Part shown: one piece after another, positions 22,978-34,900 of the stretch | How the letters are laid out: each line of letters opens with the position of its first letter | Position numbering within the stretch: position 1 is the stretch's first letter | Assembly: GCF_036370855.1 (NCBI RefSeq) | Contig: NC_088102.1 | Location: forward strand, 43,871,835-43,935,834 | Length of the DNA stretch: 64,000 nt | Origin: Dromaius novaehollandiae | Taxonomy: Eukaryota > Chordata > Aves > Casuariiformes > Dromaiidae | Reading direction: 5' to 3' | Made by a program: the position numbers and the translations under genes | The notes under the pieces: generated by a model | What the model was told of the DNA's origin: nothing | The model's database searches: none | The model's input: the letters and a program-made list of their open reading frames with translations, nothing else

Positions 22978-23180
22978 GTACCTGAATGCAAGGTACCTGA
23001 ATGCAAAGCAGGATGCTGATAATAATCCATTAATAGTCCCAGACAAAACAAGGTGATGAACTAGATCCAGGTCCATCCAAGAAGTCCATGTAGGAGCAAT
23101 AGGAACAGAACTAAGGACAAGGCTACAGCACAAGTCTAAAGTCCATCCAGGAGGTAGGGCCAGAGACAAAACTGGAGATA
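22978..23180. repeat. Internally repetitive sequence, possibly an unclassified interspersed repeat
   Basis: GGTACCTGAATGCAA occurs twice in direct tandem at about 22978-23007. The phrase GTCCATCCA(A/G)GA recurs near 23070 and 23140 with purine-rich surroundings. This suggests a decayed tandem or interspersed repeat; the family is not recognised. Confidence 0.3.
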
Positions 23181-24189
23181 GGCACTCCTACAACACAACT
23201 TAGTAAAAGGTTGAAGATCTGGGCCTGAGGTTAAATGGAGCTCCTGGGCCAATGGGCAGAGGGGGTGGGTGGAGGCCCCAGGTGAGGCCAGTCAGGGCCA
23301 TTAAGGCCTACTGGTACCTTCCAATCCTGACAGCTGCAGCATGTTGCAGCAGCTTCCCTAACTCCCTGTGCCATTACCTTGGATCATCCAGCAAACAGAA
23401 CTGCAGTTTAGATAACTCTGTCTACTGGATCACCCGTTGGATCCTCACAAGTGACAGCCCGTACACCAGTCTCAGCAGTTGAGCAATTTCATATCTGAGT
23501 TGCCTTAGAACTCCTGGACGAATATCATCTGCTCCTAGCTACTTGTTACTCTTCATTATACTGATTTGTTGTAAAACTCTTTTCTGAACAAAGACATTCT
23601 TTCTGACACATGCTTCTTTTATCTGAGATTTCCTCAGGTTCAACCCCTCTAAGAAATGGTCTGATAAGGAACTTCCCAGTCCTGCTCTGTAGTGAATGGC
23701 AATGTAGAGAATACACAGCCTTTCTGCAATGACCTTATCGTCCCTGAGAGCCCTTTTTCTACCTTGCTTATTTATTTACTCCATCAACTTTGGTAGATTT
23801 CCAATTAAAAAAAATATTATCTTTTTGAGCTGTATAGTATGTTTCCACTTAACTTGCCAGAACTTACACTGTTCTTTATTTTTACCCCGAAGATATGACT
23901 TCCAGTCTTTTTATTTTGACTGCTCTCCATGTTTGAGCATGTTTTGACTGCTCCCATGTTCAAGATTATCATCGTTTTACAATCTGTCTGGGATACATTT
24001 TATTTCTCTCTTAGATATGTTAGTTTTTTGCCATTTCCAAGCTTTTACGCTTTTAACTGCTTTTTTTATCTGCTTTTATCAACTTCTTTGTTTTTAGGGA
24101 GTTACCCTGTTTAAAGTTAAGTGTTGGCTACAGGGACAACTTAACTTCGAGAAAGTATATCTTTCTCTGCTACAAGGACATTGAATTTA

Positions 24190-24235
24190 TACATACATAT
24201 AGACATATACATATGCATATGAATATATATATATG
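24190..24235. repeat. AT/CATA microsatellite
   Basis: Imperfect ACATA/TATA repeats ending in a pure AT run. Confidence 0.75.
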
Positions 24236-25319
24236 TACAAATTATAAGCCTACAAAGGTCATGTTGAAAGTGGTTCTTCTGTATGTACCTCTTACACTAT
24301 CTCCTGTGAGATAAACTTTGATAAGTGGATTCTCTTTTGGATTCTCTGACTGGTTTTCCAAGAAACATTCATTTCTGGTTCAAAAATAAATCTCTGCATT
24401 ATGTGCCTATATGACATTTACTTAATCTATTTATAACTCAAGTGTCCCATAGTTACTGTTGTCTTCATAGACTTCTAGTCTCCCCAAGCATTTCGTGGCA
24501 ATGCTCACTGCCTTAGGTGTGTTGTTGATAATATAACCCTAGAAGTTTAATTTTTCCTATCTAGGCATGGAATTCTGCTCCATAAAGATTCTGAGCTAAG
24601 TGTCGATTCACATAATTTATCTTATGTTGTGACTTCTTTCATCTATAGCACTCAGACAAATTAATACTTTAACACTGGGAGATGTTGCAGTTAGCATTTA
24701 TGTTCTATTATATATTAGAGAATCCACACACAAGAAAAACATTATGAATGCTCCAAACACAGGAAAAGCTTCAGAGAGAGCTTATGCCTGATCAGATGCC
24801 TCAGCATCTAATCATGAGACAGAAAGTCATGGGAAGCATATTCACAGATGTATTTGTTTGACTTTAAAGTCTGTATGCATTTTAGCATGCTGTGCTGATA
24901 TTACAATTTGCATTTCTCTTTTGTTGGTTTTACTGTGCATGGTGGTTTTGGGCAAAGTTTTTATGTTAAGAAACAAAACTGGTTCCATAAATGAGAGAGG
25001 TAATTTTCAGGTAAAATGTCTTATAGACAAATTTTCACATTGGACAATTGGGTAGGGATAAATATTTCTTTCGGAAATCTGCCAGGACAAAACTTCAGAA
25101 ACAGAATGGGCTTGATTTCTATGTGTGTTTTTAGGGACAGCATATGTTTTGGAAATAAATTTTCCTAGGCTAAAAATGACATGGAAAATGTACAAGCAGG
25201 TAATAATGTTGAGTACTTTCCTAGTGTGTGCCATTCAAAATATTTTGAAAATATATTGAAATACTATACTGAGAATAAGGAAATTCATGAATTCATGAAT
25301 AAGGAAATTCAAATGCTGA

Positions 25320-25580
25320 CTCATGAAACAGCCAATCCAGGATCACTCAGTCAGTGGCAGATTGAGAACTAGAACCCAGGAGTCCTGCGTCCCCCTGCCG
25401 TGGCAATCGTTACACTTTCCTGCCAAGAAATATTTGGCAACTGAACAAAGCTTCCACTTTTCAAGCATTCCCTTATGAGGACTTACAGTGCAGTTGAGTA
25501 CTATTATCTCTGTTCTAGACAAGTAAACAAGCAGAGAATTAAGGTCAGGTTTTCAAAGCTGATTGCTAAAGAGAAGCACC
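25320..25580. repeat. Ancient interspersed repeat remnants (MIR/L2/L3-like)
   Basis: 25330-25400 contains CAGTCAGTGGCAGATTGAGA and CTAGAACCCAGGAGTCCTG. 25500-25550 contains ACTATTATCTCTGTTCTAGA followed by AAGCAGAGAATTAAGGTCAG. Both match the order of conserved words in old amniote repeat tails (TATTATCCCCATTTTACAGA..., ...AACCCAGGTCTCCTGAC). Orientation and exact family are not resolved. Confidence 0.45.
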
Positions 25581-26034
25581 TTCATCCATATTCAGGATCT
25601 GAAACAGGTGTGCTAGTTTTCAGACGTACTTAATGCCTGTGGCTTTCACAGGGGATTTTAGGGCTTCAGCTTTAGAAAACTTGTCTTGAAAGAGATGCCT
25701 AGCTTCATGTAGGGGAAGTTTTACTAGAGTCAGTGTTTGTGTGACTAATTTCTTTATGTGTACTGAGGAAGTACTTTGCCTTGAATCCCTGGGACTGCAG
25801 GAAGTATTTGCTGTGGAACTAATTAGACTTCTATGGAGTTAACAGCAGGGACTGGGTCTTTTGCACAGTATTTTTTTATGAGATGGAAGAGGGTTGTGCT
25901 ACCAGCATGAGTGACTAAAAATCATCATTTTGATGCTGAAAAGAATTTTCTAAATCAGAATGCAGTACATGCAGTGATGTGTGTCAGGAGAAAACAAGCA
26001 CAGTGGATGCTTGACAGCATAAGCACGTATGATT

Positions 26035-26100
26035 AAAAGACTAGAAGGAACCTTCTGAGCTATCAAGTTCAGCCTCTGCTGGCCCAGGCTTTAACATCAT
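26035..26100 (-). repeat. Possible CR1 LINE 3'-end relic
   Basis: CTAGAAGGAACCTTCTGAGC followed by TATCAAGTTCAGCCTCTGCT resembles the antisense CR1 terminus (TGGAAGGGACCTCTGGAGGT, CATCTAATCCAACCCCTCTG) seen at 63300-63340. It is short and diverged. Confidence 0.4.
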
Positions 26101-27493
26101 ATGTAAGTCTTCTAACAGAAAAGAATCTTTACCTTAAAATTCCCCCCATTGCATGCTCTTGTTAGAATGCTGTTCTGAAAACAGATTTTGTGAATTATAT
26201 AGTCACTAATGGTGGTGACCCCATTGGGAGCTCATGAGAGAAGTCAGTCCCAGGAAACATTACTAATGACCCAAAATATCCACTGATGTAAGGATTTGTG
26301 GCAGAACTAAAGATGGTTTGCAACAGAAGGCTCAGCCTGGGCTTTAGGTGAGTAGCATATCATCATTATTACTAAAACAGGCACCTTCTGGTCACCATCA
26401 CTAACTTGTAGAGCACTGGTTTATATGAGAGGTTTTAATTCTACAGTCCTATGGTTCTAAGCGGCCCTTTTCTGAAGGGAGAAAAAGGCTGAGGGTGCTA
26501 AACTATGAAGGACAGTGTTGAAGAAAGCAGCTCAGGTTTTCTGTCTTGGGCAGATTTTTACTTTTCAATTAGAAAAAAATCAACTTATAAGTTTTTTCAT
26601 ATGGTGTCTAAGTATTCATATCTTCTACCTCTCACAGAAGAATTAGGCTGCTTAAATGAAGCTGAAATGCTCATGGTAGAGAAGAGTAGGTATAAATGAA
26701 CAAAGAGCAAGATGGTCTACATACACTCAGCTATGGGATGTGTAATTTCAGGTGTGCTGGAGGAACAGGGCAGTATGGAGACAGGAGACAGTTCACTCAC
26801 CCCCTAGGTAAATAGCTATGCCCTTTGCAAAAGGAAAGAAGGGAAATTTTGGAGCTAGTACAACCACATTCTTATTCCTCAGCTTTTGGAGATATGTTTT
26901 TAACATGTTGAGACCTGTCATCCCCCATCTTAAAAAGTGTGCTAGAAGAACTTTCATGAAAACAAATATTTGAGGCCCTGATTTTGTATCTCATCTGAAA
27001 TATGGAGCTTCCAGCCAAAAAGTACTTCAAGCACCAAGCTGTGACTATGAGTTTGTTATAATTCACTGAAGAAAAAGCAACATATCTAGTAATCAGCACC
27101 ATTTCTTGTATTTTTTTTTTTGACTACCTGGAAATTTTTTAATATTTTTACACAAGTATTTTCCAGGTTTGTTTGCTTTTGAACCCTGATGGCTTACAGC
27201 ATGTACAGGGGATATTCACATCATGGTCTTAAATCCAGAGTCCATTAAGAAGCAGATATATAGGAGTTTGACAGAATTTAGCTTATTGCATTATCAGTAT
27301 TTGACAATAGTATCAATTCATAGATAAGTGTTTCATTATCTCAGAGATCTCCAAATAGTGGCTTTTCAACTGCATGTTATCTGTGAGCCATTCAAGAGCA
27401 GTTTCCATGCTGGGGCTATGTCATGCAGCCAGTCCTATAGCCTGTGCTGGTGTGGAGTATAATCTGAATCTTCAGCTGCATTCTAGAGTCATA

Positions 27494-27600
27494 CTGGATC
27501 CAACCTGAGCATCTATCATTATCCAATTTCCTAATGGATTTGGGGGATTTTTTGGAGAGATATTGCTATTGCTAGTGTTATCTATGCCCAGAGCAGCTCT
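27494..27600 (-). pseudogene. Pseudogene relic of CUB2 first half
   Basis: Reads NISPKNPPNPLGNWIMIDAQ and then VGSS, aligning with VITSPNYPNKYPQNQACFWI and SSPVGYK of exon 10; the segment holding the cysteine is deleted. It stops exactly at the expected exon edge (GGATCCAG), where the donor GT is now TA. The 5' boundary is uncertain. Confidence 0.55.
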
Positions 27601-28239
27601 GCCTTGGTTCTCTGATGTTTGAGGAACAGCAGCTAATTTCTGGGCTCTTTTTATCAGTGGAATAGATGGGGAAAAAAAAAATCCATAATATTCTTTGAAA
27701 GGCAAATTGGAGAATCTACTGTAGCAACTTTGTGCTGGCTGATAGGAACACCAGGCATTTGAGATCCTGATGTACTGCAGAAGAAGTTGTATTTCAGTTG
27801 GTCACTGCCTTACATCTGGAGACTGAAAAGGGACAGAAACGGATTTATAAGGGTACATAGCTGTCTCCATCAGCTGAAGATCTGGACACATCATGAACAC
27901 AGTTAAAGCAGGGAAAGGAAAAAGAAGGGTGACAGAATAGAACTCTGTCATGGCTGGACCTCTGCTTTGGGAAGGCTATCTGCCAGCAATGAAATTACCA
28001 TGACCTCTTCTGCTACACTTAACTGCTTTGCAAAAAAAAATCAATACTTGCCCTGGATGTGGTAGAGAACTGAAACCTTACACCTTAAACATTTTGCTTT
28101 TTAAATAGTTGCTGTATCTTCAGCTATTACTAGAATGGATATAACTTGCTAGTGCTTTTATCTCCAGGGCAATGCTAATATTCTGTCTCCAGGCTAACAC
28201 TACAGCAGGTAAGCTCAGCTCATCTTTTTTTCCCTTTCT

Positions 28240-28341
28240 AGGTTTATGATTACACAGGTGTGGTCTCTTAGAGGATAGTATGAAGGATGTGGAGAAAACT
28301 GGAAGTTCCCATTCTTGTCAGTAAGGGTCCCACCAATTTCA
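28240..28341 (-). pseudogene. Pseudogene relic of CUB1 first half
   Basis: The acceptor is AATCCCAG. It reads EIGGTLTDKNGNFQFSPHPS and then YYPLRDHTCVIINLER. The pattern is CUB (..GG....G.F.SP.YPS.YP....C.W.I). The first cysteine is replaced and the Trp after the second is Ile. The 3' boundary is approximate because no clean donor is left. Confidence 0.65.
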
Positions 28342-29207
28342 CTGGGATTAGAAAAAGGAGTAAATGTACATGCTAATCCCCATATGCAAATATAAAAGCA
28401 CAAGTGCATGCATAAATGCACAAGCACAGATGTTTGTGCAAAGGCACAGCCTCTTGCAAGCATGTAAGTGTACAAATATCAACATGTATTTGTTCTGCAA
28501 GGTACTTCTTCATACTTCTATACAGTCTGTGTAACATATTGCCTCTGTGCATTTGTGTGGTGAGGATAAGGTAGGAATCTTTATCCCCCTGCATCCATTC
28601 CTCCAGGCAGGATCTGAGATGGAACTAGAAAGGAAGATTTCGGTCAGAACAGTGGTTATTGCATTTTATCATCTGCTCTGAAGCACTGTTGTGACCCATT
28701 TTGTGTGTAATTTAAATTTTCACAAGTATAAGAAACATGAAAGTTTTCTGATGCTGTCCCAGTCTGCATTAGAAGAGATTCTCAGGAGGAGGGCTACCAG
28801 AGCTGTAACAGCCTCCTGGTACACTGGTTTCAACTGCTTTCCTGTTCTTTCCCATCTCCGTTCCTACTAGGAGGATGAGAGACTCCCATTGCCTGAAACT
28901 GAAAGCTTCAGTGCTCTCCCTTCTTATTTCAGCCCCTTCCCAACCTCTACCCCAGAGATAACACCTTTAGAGCACAAACTCAGAGTCAGTGAGGTCTGAG
29001 CTTCAGACTTCAGCAATAAAAATACAAGCAGGATCAAGGCTTGAACTCGAGATTCTGATCAGCATCTCATATGTAATATAAATGTACCCAGAGTGACATC
29101 CTAAACTCTGAAATGTTGGCTTAAAGCTCCACAACTCCCTTTCACTCACTCTTTTGTCCAAATAGCTGAGGTCAAATGTGTAAAAGGTACATAATTGGAC
29201 TGATGTA

Positions 29208-29367
29208 CTGCCAGACTATTTTTCTATGATTGCCCTGTCATTCCTGTTCTGTTCATGCAGAATCCCGTGTGTGGTTAACTGATACTGAATTGTTCCCTCT
29301 TTCATGCAGCTTTTACTCAAAGATGTTATGAGAGAGCCACCTGTTCTTCCCAAGCTGAGACCAGCAC
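29208..29367 (-). pseudogene. Pseudogene relic of exon 5 (destroyed zinc site)
   Basis: The acceptor is TTTTCTAG. It reads CWSQL, then after one extra base GRTGGSLITSLSKSCMKEGT, then IQYQLTTHGILHEQNRNDR. In the working copy the last block is IQHEMNHALGFIHEQARSDR. The first zinc histidine is Tyr, the catalytic Glu is Gln, and about one codon is missing in the middle. A second shift precedes KIVWQ, and the current frame ends in a stop. Confidence 0.85.
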
Positions 29368-31822
29368 CTAGAAAAGGAAAGAAGGCCCATTAGAATTCAT
29401 TTACCAAATCTGAAGACTGGAGCTGTTCCTAAACTTACTCAGTAAAGAGGGAGTCACTTCTGGCAGCTGGCAGAATCTGTGTTGATCATAGACTGCAGAA
29501 TCTACATGTAGATGGCATATTAGACCTAACAAGGGCATACATATAGCTGTCTCTTATCTAGTACTAGCAGTTCTGGGATTACAAATAGTTGTTTGAAGTG
29601 CATAACACCTGCAACTAGACACCATACAGGACATTGACACTTGCCCTGGCCTGACATGCTAGGCAGTTTGAACACAGCCCTGTTCCTGTGGAAGTTAGGA
29701 GTTTTTTATAAAATTTTTGCCTAGTGATTGGACTTCCCCATCAATTTTAATATGTATTGTCAGCTGCTCTCACTGAAAATTTTTGAGCAGAAACTGTTGA
29801 ACATAGAAAGTATTTAAGACTACACAAAGTGTGCTTGCTGTGAAAACTGAAGCATCTCTGTCACTTATTGTATCAACATAGTGACATTGACAAAGCAAAA
29901 TGAGATAATAACATTTCTCTTTTCACTGTAGATTGCCAGGTAGTTGAAGTTTCTACTTGTTTCACTAGGAAGTTCAACAACATTGTCAGTTGCTATTCCA
30001 AAAAGTGTGTTGGAGCATTAATATGGGTTTGATCTGGAGCAGCAGAAATGTGGATCAACAGGCTGGAAAGAAGTGCAGGGAGAGATAGTAATAGGGTAGC
30101 ATGTCAGGACAAGGACACATGGCTAAAGCTGAGGTAGGAAAGGCAGATCTGGAATTGCAGGTTACAGACCCAGGTTTGCCGGTAGAGCTTAGAAGAGTTG
30201 TTCACGTAGTGCCTAGCAGGGAAGCAAGGCACTGCTATTAATCTCTCATCTCCAGGAGTACTAATTTACACACAATTTATTAAAGAGTAATGGAATCAGT
30301 GCACTGGAACCTACATGCCATTAGGAGAAATATTTACATAGTTTTTTTCCTGCTGTGCAGTCTGAAAGACAGATACAAGTCAAGATTTCATACTCTGGGA
30401 TGGCCCCAGCAAGCATTATTTTTTCCTGATAAGCTGCAAGAAACAGCCACCAAGAACACTGTCAACACTGAATGATCAGCAGGGTACTGTCTCTTTTTTT
30501 GATAGCAGGTACGTTAGGACCACACTCTACTTCTGCAACACAATTTGCATAAATCCACAGGACTGAGTGGAAGCAGCTTACACATTTGCAAATACTGACA
30601 AGCATCTTAGTTGCAGTGGCGGATAAGGGTCCAGACCCTGAAAGTGCTCTGCATGTGGGGCACTCCATTGGGATTCAATACATTCGAGCAGATTTGGTCT
30701 GTAAGGTAAAATCCTTGCAATTCCAGATTGCAGACCCTTAATGCAGAAGGTGCTACAAAGCTGATCATGGAGGCAGCAAAGCTGCTCTGACAATATGTGG
30801 AAGCTACAGCTAGCATCCCAAGTCTAGCTGCTCTAGCGCCATGTGATGTAGTTACCCTCTGGCTTGAACTACTTACCAGCAAGTACAGGGAAGTACACAC
30901 CAGCTAATTATCTACAAATATCCAGTAGCGGTTTGGTGTGCACAGAGATGATGACTAGAGTAGGGCCTGAGGCTAAGCTCCAGGGGTGTCAGGGGGAGCC
31001 CATGAATGGGCACTGGAGAGAGCTTGAGGAACATCAGTGTGTTGTCTTGACTTCCTAACAGCTAGGAAGGTGGGTGGGTATGTTAGTTGGGCAGTAATGC
31101 CTGCTCAAGCTATACTGGCTTATGGAGATAGTTTCAGAGTCCAAGTGCTCCATGTGAGAGCAGCCATGATGAACTCCTGTAGTGATCTTCAAAGAAGAGT
31201 ATCTGTAGAGAGGTCCAAAGATGAAGAAGGAAACCCTCTTTCCATATATTCATATATTCCTGTAGCATATGGCCAGGAGAAAAGCTGGGAGAAAGTTGTC
31301 TTTAGGTGGTGTCCAAAGGCTTTTGATTAACGCATAAAGGGTGGTATGAGAGTTTTAAAGTACTGGTACTTCATGTGTTACCTACATTTAACCTACCAGT
31401 GGCTGGATTGAAGGGCCTTGTATTCCTCTACTCTGGGCCCACTATCTCAGTTTAACAGCTGTAATGGGGAGGGGTTTTACTTCTTCCTCTTTCCTTTTCT
31501 CTGTCTCAAGGGACATATTGCTTACCTTTTCCCACCTGCACTGGTGGGATATACATGTGTGTGCACATTGGTGGCAAGGCAGGAGAAAGAGAAGAAAATA
31601 TTTCACAGGAGGATTAGGGGAAGGGAAAAGTCTGCTTGCTCCAAAACCAGCTCAGGTACTCAGCAGAACATTAACCAGGGCAGTATTTAATTAAGCCTTA
31701 TTACTGTAAGAAATCATTTATACTGGAATACAAGTCTTTTTGGACCACAGATCCTGAGTTTGGAGGTTGCTAGTTGTTAGCAGCTCCTCCCTGTTGCTAG
31801 CAATGTTGAGAAGAAAGCTTAC

Positions 31823-31941
31823 TGTAGGAAGGGGAGAACACAAAGGAGATGTTGACAAGTTCGTTACAGGATTTGGGTCAGAAGCACTGGTTAAAGAAAC
31901 CCCATAGCTTTGTAAGCATTGTGCACAGCAATGTCTGCTTC
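31823..31941 (-). pseudogene. Pseudogene relic of exon 3 (switch and mature N terminus)
   Basis: The acceptor is TTTTACAG and the donor is TACA|GTAAGC; the donor phase is the same as in the intact exon 3. One frame starts EADIAV (compare EGDILL of the working gene). After a frame change another frame reads CF-stop-PKSCNELVNI, aligning with CLWPKSQDGLVKV, so the conserved Trp codon is now TGA. Confidence 0.65.
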
Positions 31942-34900
31942 CTGTAAAAGAATCTTACTGCCCATGTGGGTAAAAGGAGAAAAAAAAAAAGTATGCTTAA
32001 CACTAAAAGGTCAAAAATACCCTGGAAGGATAGAGATACTCCTATGAATTCTATTGTTCTTGTTATGGATGAAATATTACCATGAGTCTTGTTTTGGCAT
32101 CCTGAGAACAAGTCACTGGTGATTCCAAATGTCAGCAGAATCCACTAGCAGAGCTGCTGCCTTGCTGTCTGTACAGTTTGGAGTCTTTGGCATGGGTTCA
32201 AAGTAGAAATTAGTCTGAACATTTCTGAAATCTGGGAAGCCCATATGTGAATCCAGTTATGTGTCCTGGCATTTTGGCACGGACAGGTTTTTATTACAAG
32301 ATGCTGAAGCTTACATTAAAAAAAAAATGCCTTCATGCTGTGTGCTATAACTGAAGGCATATGAAATCTGGCAGTTTTGTTTAAGTGAACCCAAAAGTTC
32401 AAACCCTCCTATTTTCACTTTTTTCCTAATTAAAAAATATCAAAATCTGCTTTTATTGCCAAATACATGGCTTTTTATGAAATGCAGCTCCCAGTTGCTG
32501 CAAAGGCTGATGAATCTCTGTAGATTTTTCAATTAAACTCAAAAGGATTTTGTAACCATGCAAGCACAGGTATATTCACAATTTTGGTTTAAAGTTTTTT
32601 CAAATCTTGTCAGGTATTTTTCTCAATGCTGCAAAACTAACCACTCCTTTTGCAAAGCTGCAATTTGGAGTTCAGGATTTTTACACAATTGAGCAGAAAG
32701 CATTTGCATCACAGAGGAGTAGGCAGAATGGTAAGCACAGCTCTAGAAGGTAAAGAGTAAATGTTGTGTCCTTGTGTGGAAGGATCTTTAATAAAGTTAA
32801 AAATGGATTTTGTATAAGAAGTTTTCAAGAAGAGGAAAAACATAACAAGCTAAAGCTAAAGTACCATTTGTTACCCAAAGCAGCAATCTACACTGAGTTC
32901 TTTTCATATATCTACTTTATTGCTAGATGATTTCAGCTTAGTAAGAGGGCTGATAGATTTTTCCCTTTATTGCAGCCATTTTTCAGTACTGTATAAATCA
33001 CACTTACCTTTAGAGTCTTGTTTAGGGTTCCCTTGCAAGAATAATACATTTATATTTAACATGCCCAAGCCTGTTAGTAATGTAACAACAGAGAATGGAA
33101 GGGGAAAAGGGATATTACAAACATGAATGCTAAGGTCAACCACAAATAGTTTTCTGGCTTATTTTTTTAACACTTGTGTTAAGAAAGGATAATGTCACAG
33201 TCATCAGTAGCAAAAAGTAGTTACAAGGAAAATCTGAGTGTTGCTGTTATTTTAGTCTCACATCAATACAGTGACATGAAGTTGAGACACAAAAAAATGA
33301 CAAGGAGGACTAGCTCTATCCTCAAGTTTGAAAGGCTTGCCTGCAGCACTCTCTACTACACCCTTCCGCAAGTACCTTCTAAAGTTGCTTGGTACTTCAC
33401 AGGGGAGCTATCACAGCCACAAAGGTGTGGCTTTCACTTGCTCCACATGGACAAAAGCTTAAAAAAGAAACCCTAAGACAAAAATGTCAAATTTCTCAAG
33501 CTCCAACATCCATGAAGAACAGCTTTGTAGTTAAAAAATAATGCATTCTTAAAAGTCATTATCTGTAAAGTAGAAAATATTTACTCTGTGTCTGCTGTTT
33601 ACATTTTGCCTTTCAGCTCAGACAGTGAAAACAGGCTAGCTAGCTTAATCTTTCTTCCCTTGCCAATTTTTTTTTCTATTCTCAGTAAGGGTTAAGATGT
33701 AGAAATGCACGAGGGACATCTTTTGGGCTGTATATTCCCCATCCTTCCTATCATTGCCAAAATGATGCAGCATAGGTGTTCAGTCATGAGCACATTTTAA
33801 TGCACATATTATACTTATTATGAGATATTTTACTAAACAGATTTGTTCTCTAGCACAGATACTGCAGAGGCATTGGTAGAAAAGTATTTCCTGTTTTTCA
33901 GATTTCAAGAGCCTTCAAATGTTGCTGCTTCTTGCTTTACTTTGTGCAGCAGTACCCTTATAAGTATCCCTTTTTTAAATTGTCTACTGTCACCAAATCT
34001 GCTTTAAACATGAAGAGTGCAATAGATTATTTGGAAATGTCACAATTTCTTCCTTTCTATCTGCAATACCCAGAAGTTATATGCACAAAACTAGGCAATA
34101 ACATGTCAAATTCAACTATAATGAACCTCCAAAACTATTAATAGTATAAATTTCCTATTGTTACCATCCCCTAACAGGTATTCAAAAATATACCGGTCAT
34201 TTACAGTTGATTCTACCACCCTTTTAAACTTCTTGTCTTGCCTGGTGAAAAGATTTCCCTCTGCCCAGGGAGAACCATGGCTTGTCTTTATTTCTTGCAA
34301 CACGGAGCTGCACTTTGCTTTTAAACACCCTCCCGCACCCTATCTTGCACATTGAAATCCTCCCAGGGAATAACCCCTAGAGCATGTGACTATCTATTCA
34401 AAATTGTTCAGCTTGAGTGCCAGAGGCTCCTCTCAGGAGAGGGCAAATAGAGAACTATGGACCTCTGAACGCTCCTTTTCACATGTATGATTCGTAGTAT
34501 CCAGCAGCACAGCTGAATCACAAAATTGTCTATATTTTTGTTATACCATTATGATTTATTGATGTTTTAATGAAATAGGGACAAGCATTCAAAAGGAGTA
34601 TGTTCCAGAATTAGGGTGTTACCAGTCCAGGACATAGGAGTCTGAGTAATAGCTCCTTGCTCTGCCACAAATGTTTTCTATGGCACTTGATACCTCATTC
34701 AGATCCAATCTATGATGTTGTATAGGCAACTAACTGCCATGTAGGTTCTTGATTTAGTTGCCTTTATACCTTCATACATCTGAACTTCATTCTCGGAGCG
34801 AATTTTATAAATTATTATTATTTTTTATTTGGATTGAGGTGTTCTCTAATATCCAGATATGCAGTGCAGGTAGCAACTCCTTATGGTCTAGGAATGTTGT

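Larger units (their letters stand above)
18000..27450. other. Gene-free stretch upstream of the hatching-enzyme-like gene
   Basis: I found no coding exon or RNA gene here. It contains an AT-rich microsatellite (24190-24235), old repeat remnants (about 25320-25580 and 26035-26100) and a locally duplicated sequence at 22980-23160. Short open frames are scattered and show no domain, signal peptide or splice context. Confidence 0.5.
27494..31941 (-). pseudogene. Tandem astacin/CUB (hatching-enzyme-like) pseudogene
   Basis: Four exon relics in the same order and on the same strand as the intact gene at 4762-17818: exon 3-like (31823-31941), exon 5-like (29208-29367), CUB1 first half (28240-28341) and CUB2 first half (27494 to about 27600). 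Damage seen: Trp-to-stop and a frame change in the exon 3 relic; a one-base shift, loss of H147-, E148- and probably H151-equivalents, a second shift and a stop in the exon 5 relic; loss of the first CUB cysteine; and a GT donor changed to TA after the CUB2 half. Exons 1, 2, 4, 6, 7, 9 and 11 could not be found. Introns are kept where testable, so this is a decayed duplicate rather than a retrocopy. It lies about 10 kb upstream of the working gene. Confidence 0.8.

Noticed and set aside
22846-23169. 107-codon minus-strand frame
   Set aside because: Overlaps an internally repetitive sequence and shows no recognisable domain.
27700-28240. Search for the missing CUB1 second half of the pseudogene
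   Set aside because: A pyrimidine tract and AG are present near 27830, but no CUB pattern (C..DY..I..G or YCG) is readable after it, so no relic is claimed.
29370-31820. Search for an exon 4 relic of the pseudogene
   Set aside because: No frame resembles the exon 4 peptide (TCVQFV block); open frames at 30462-30900 do not align.
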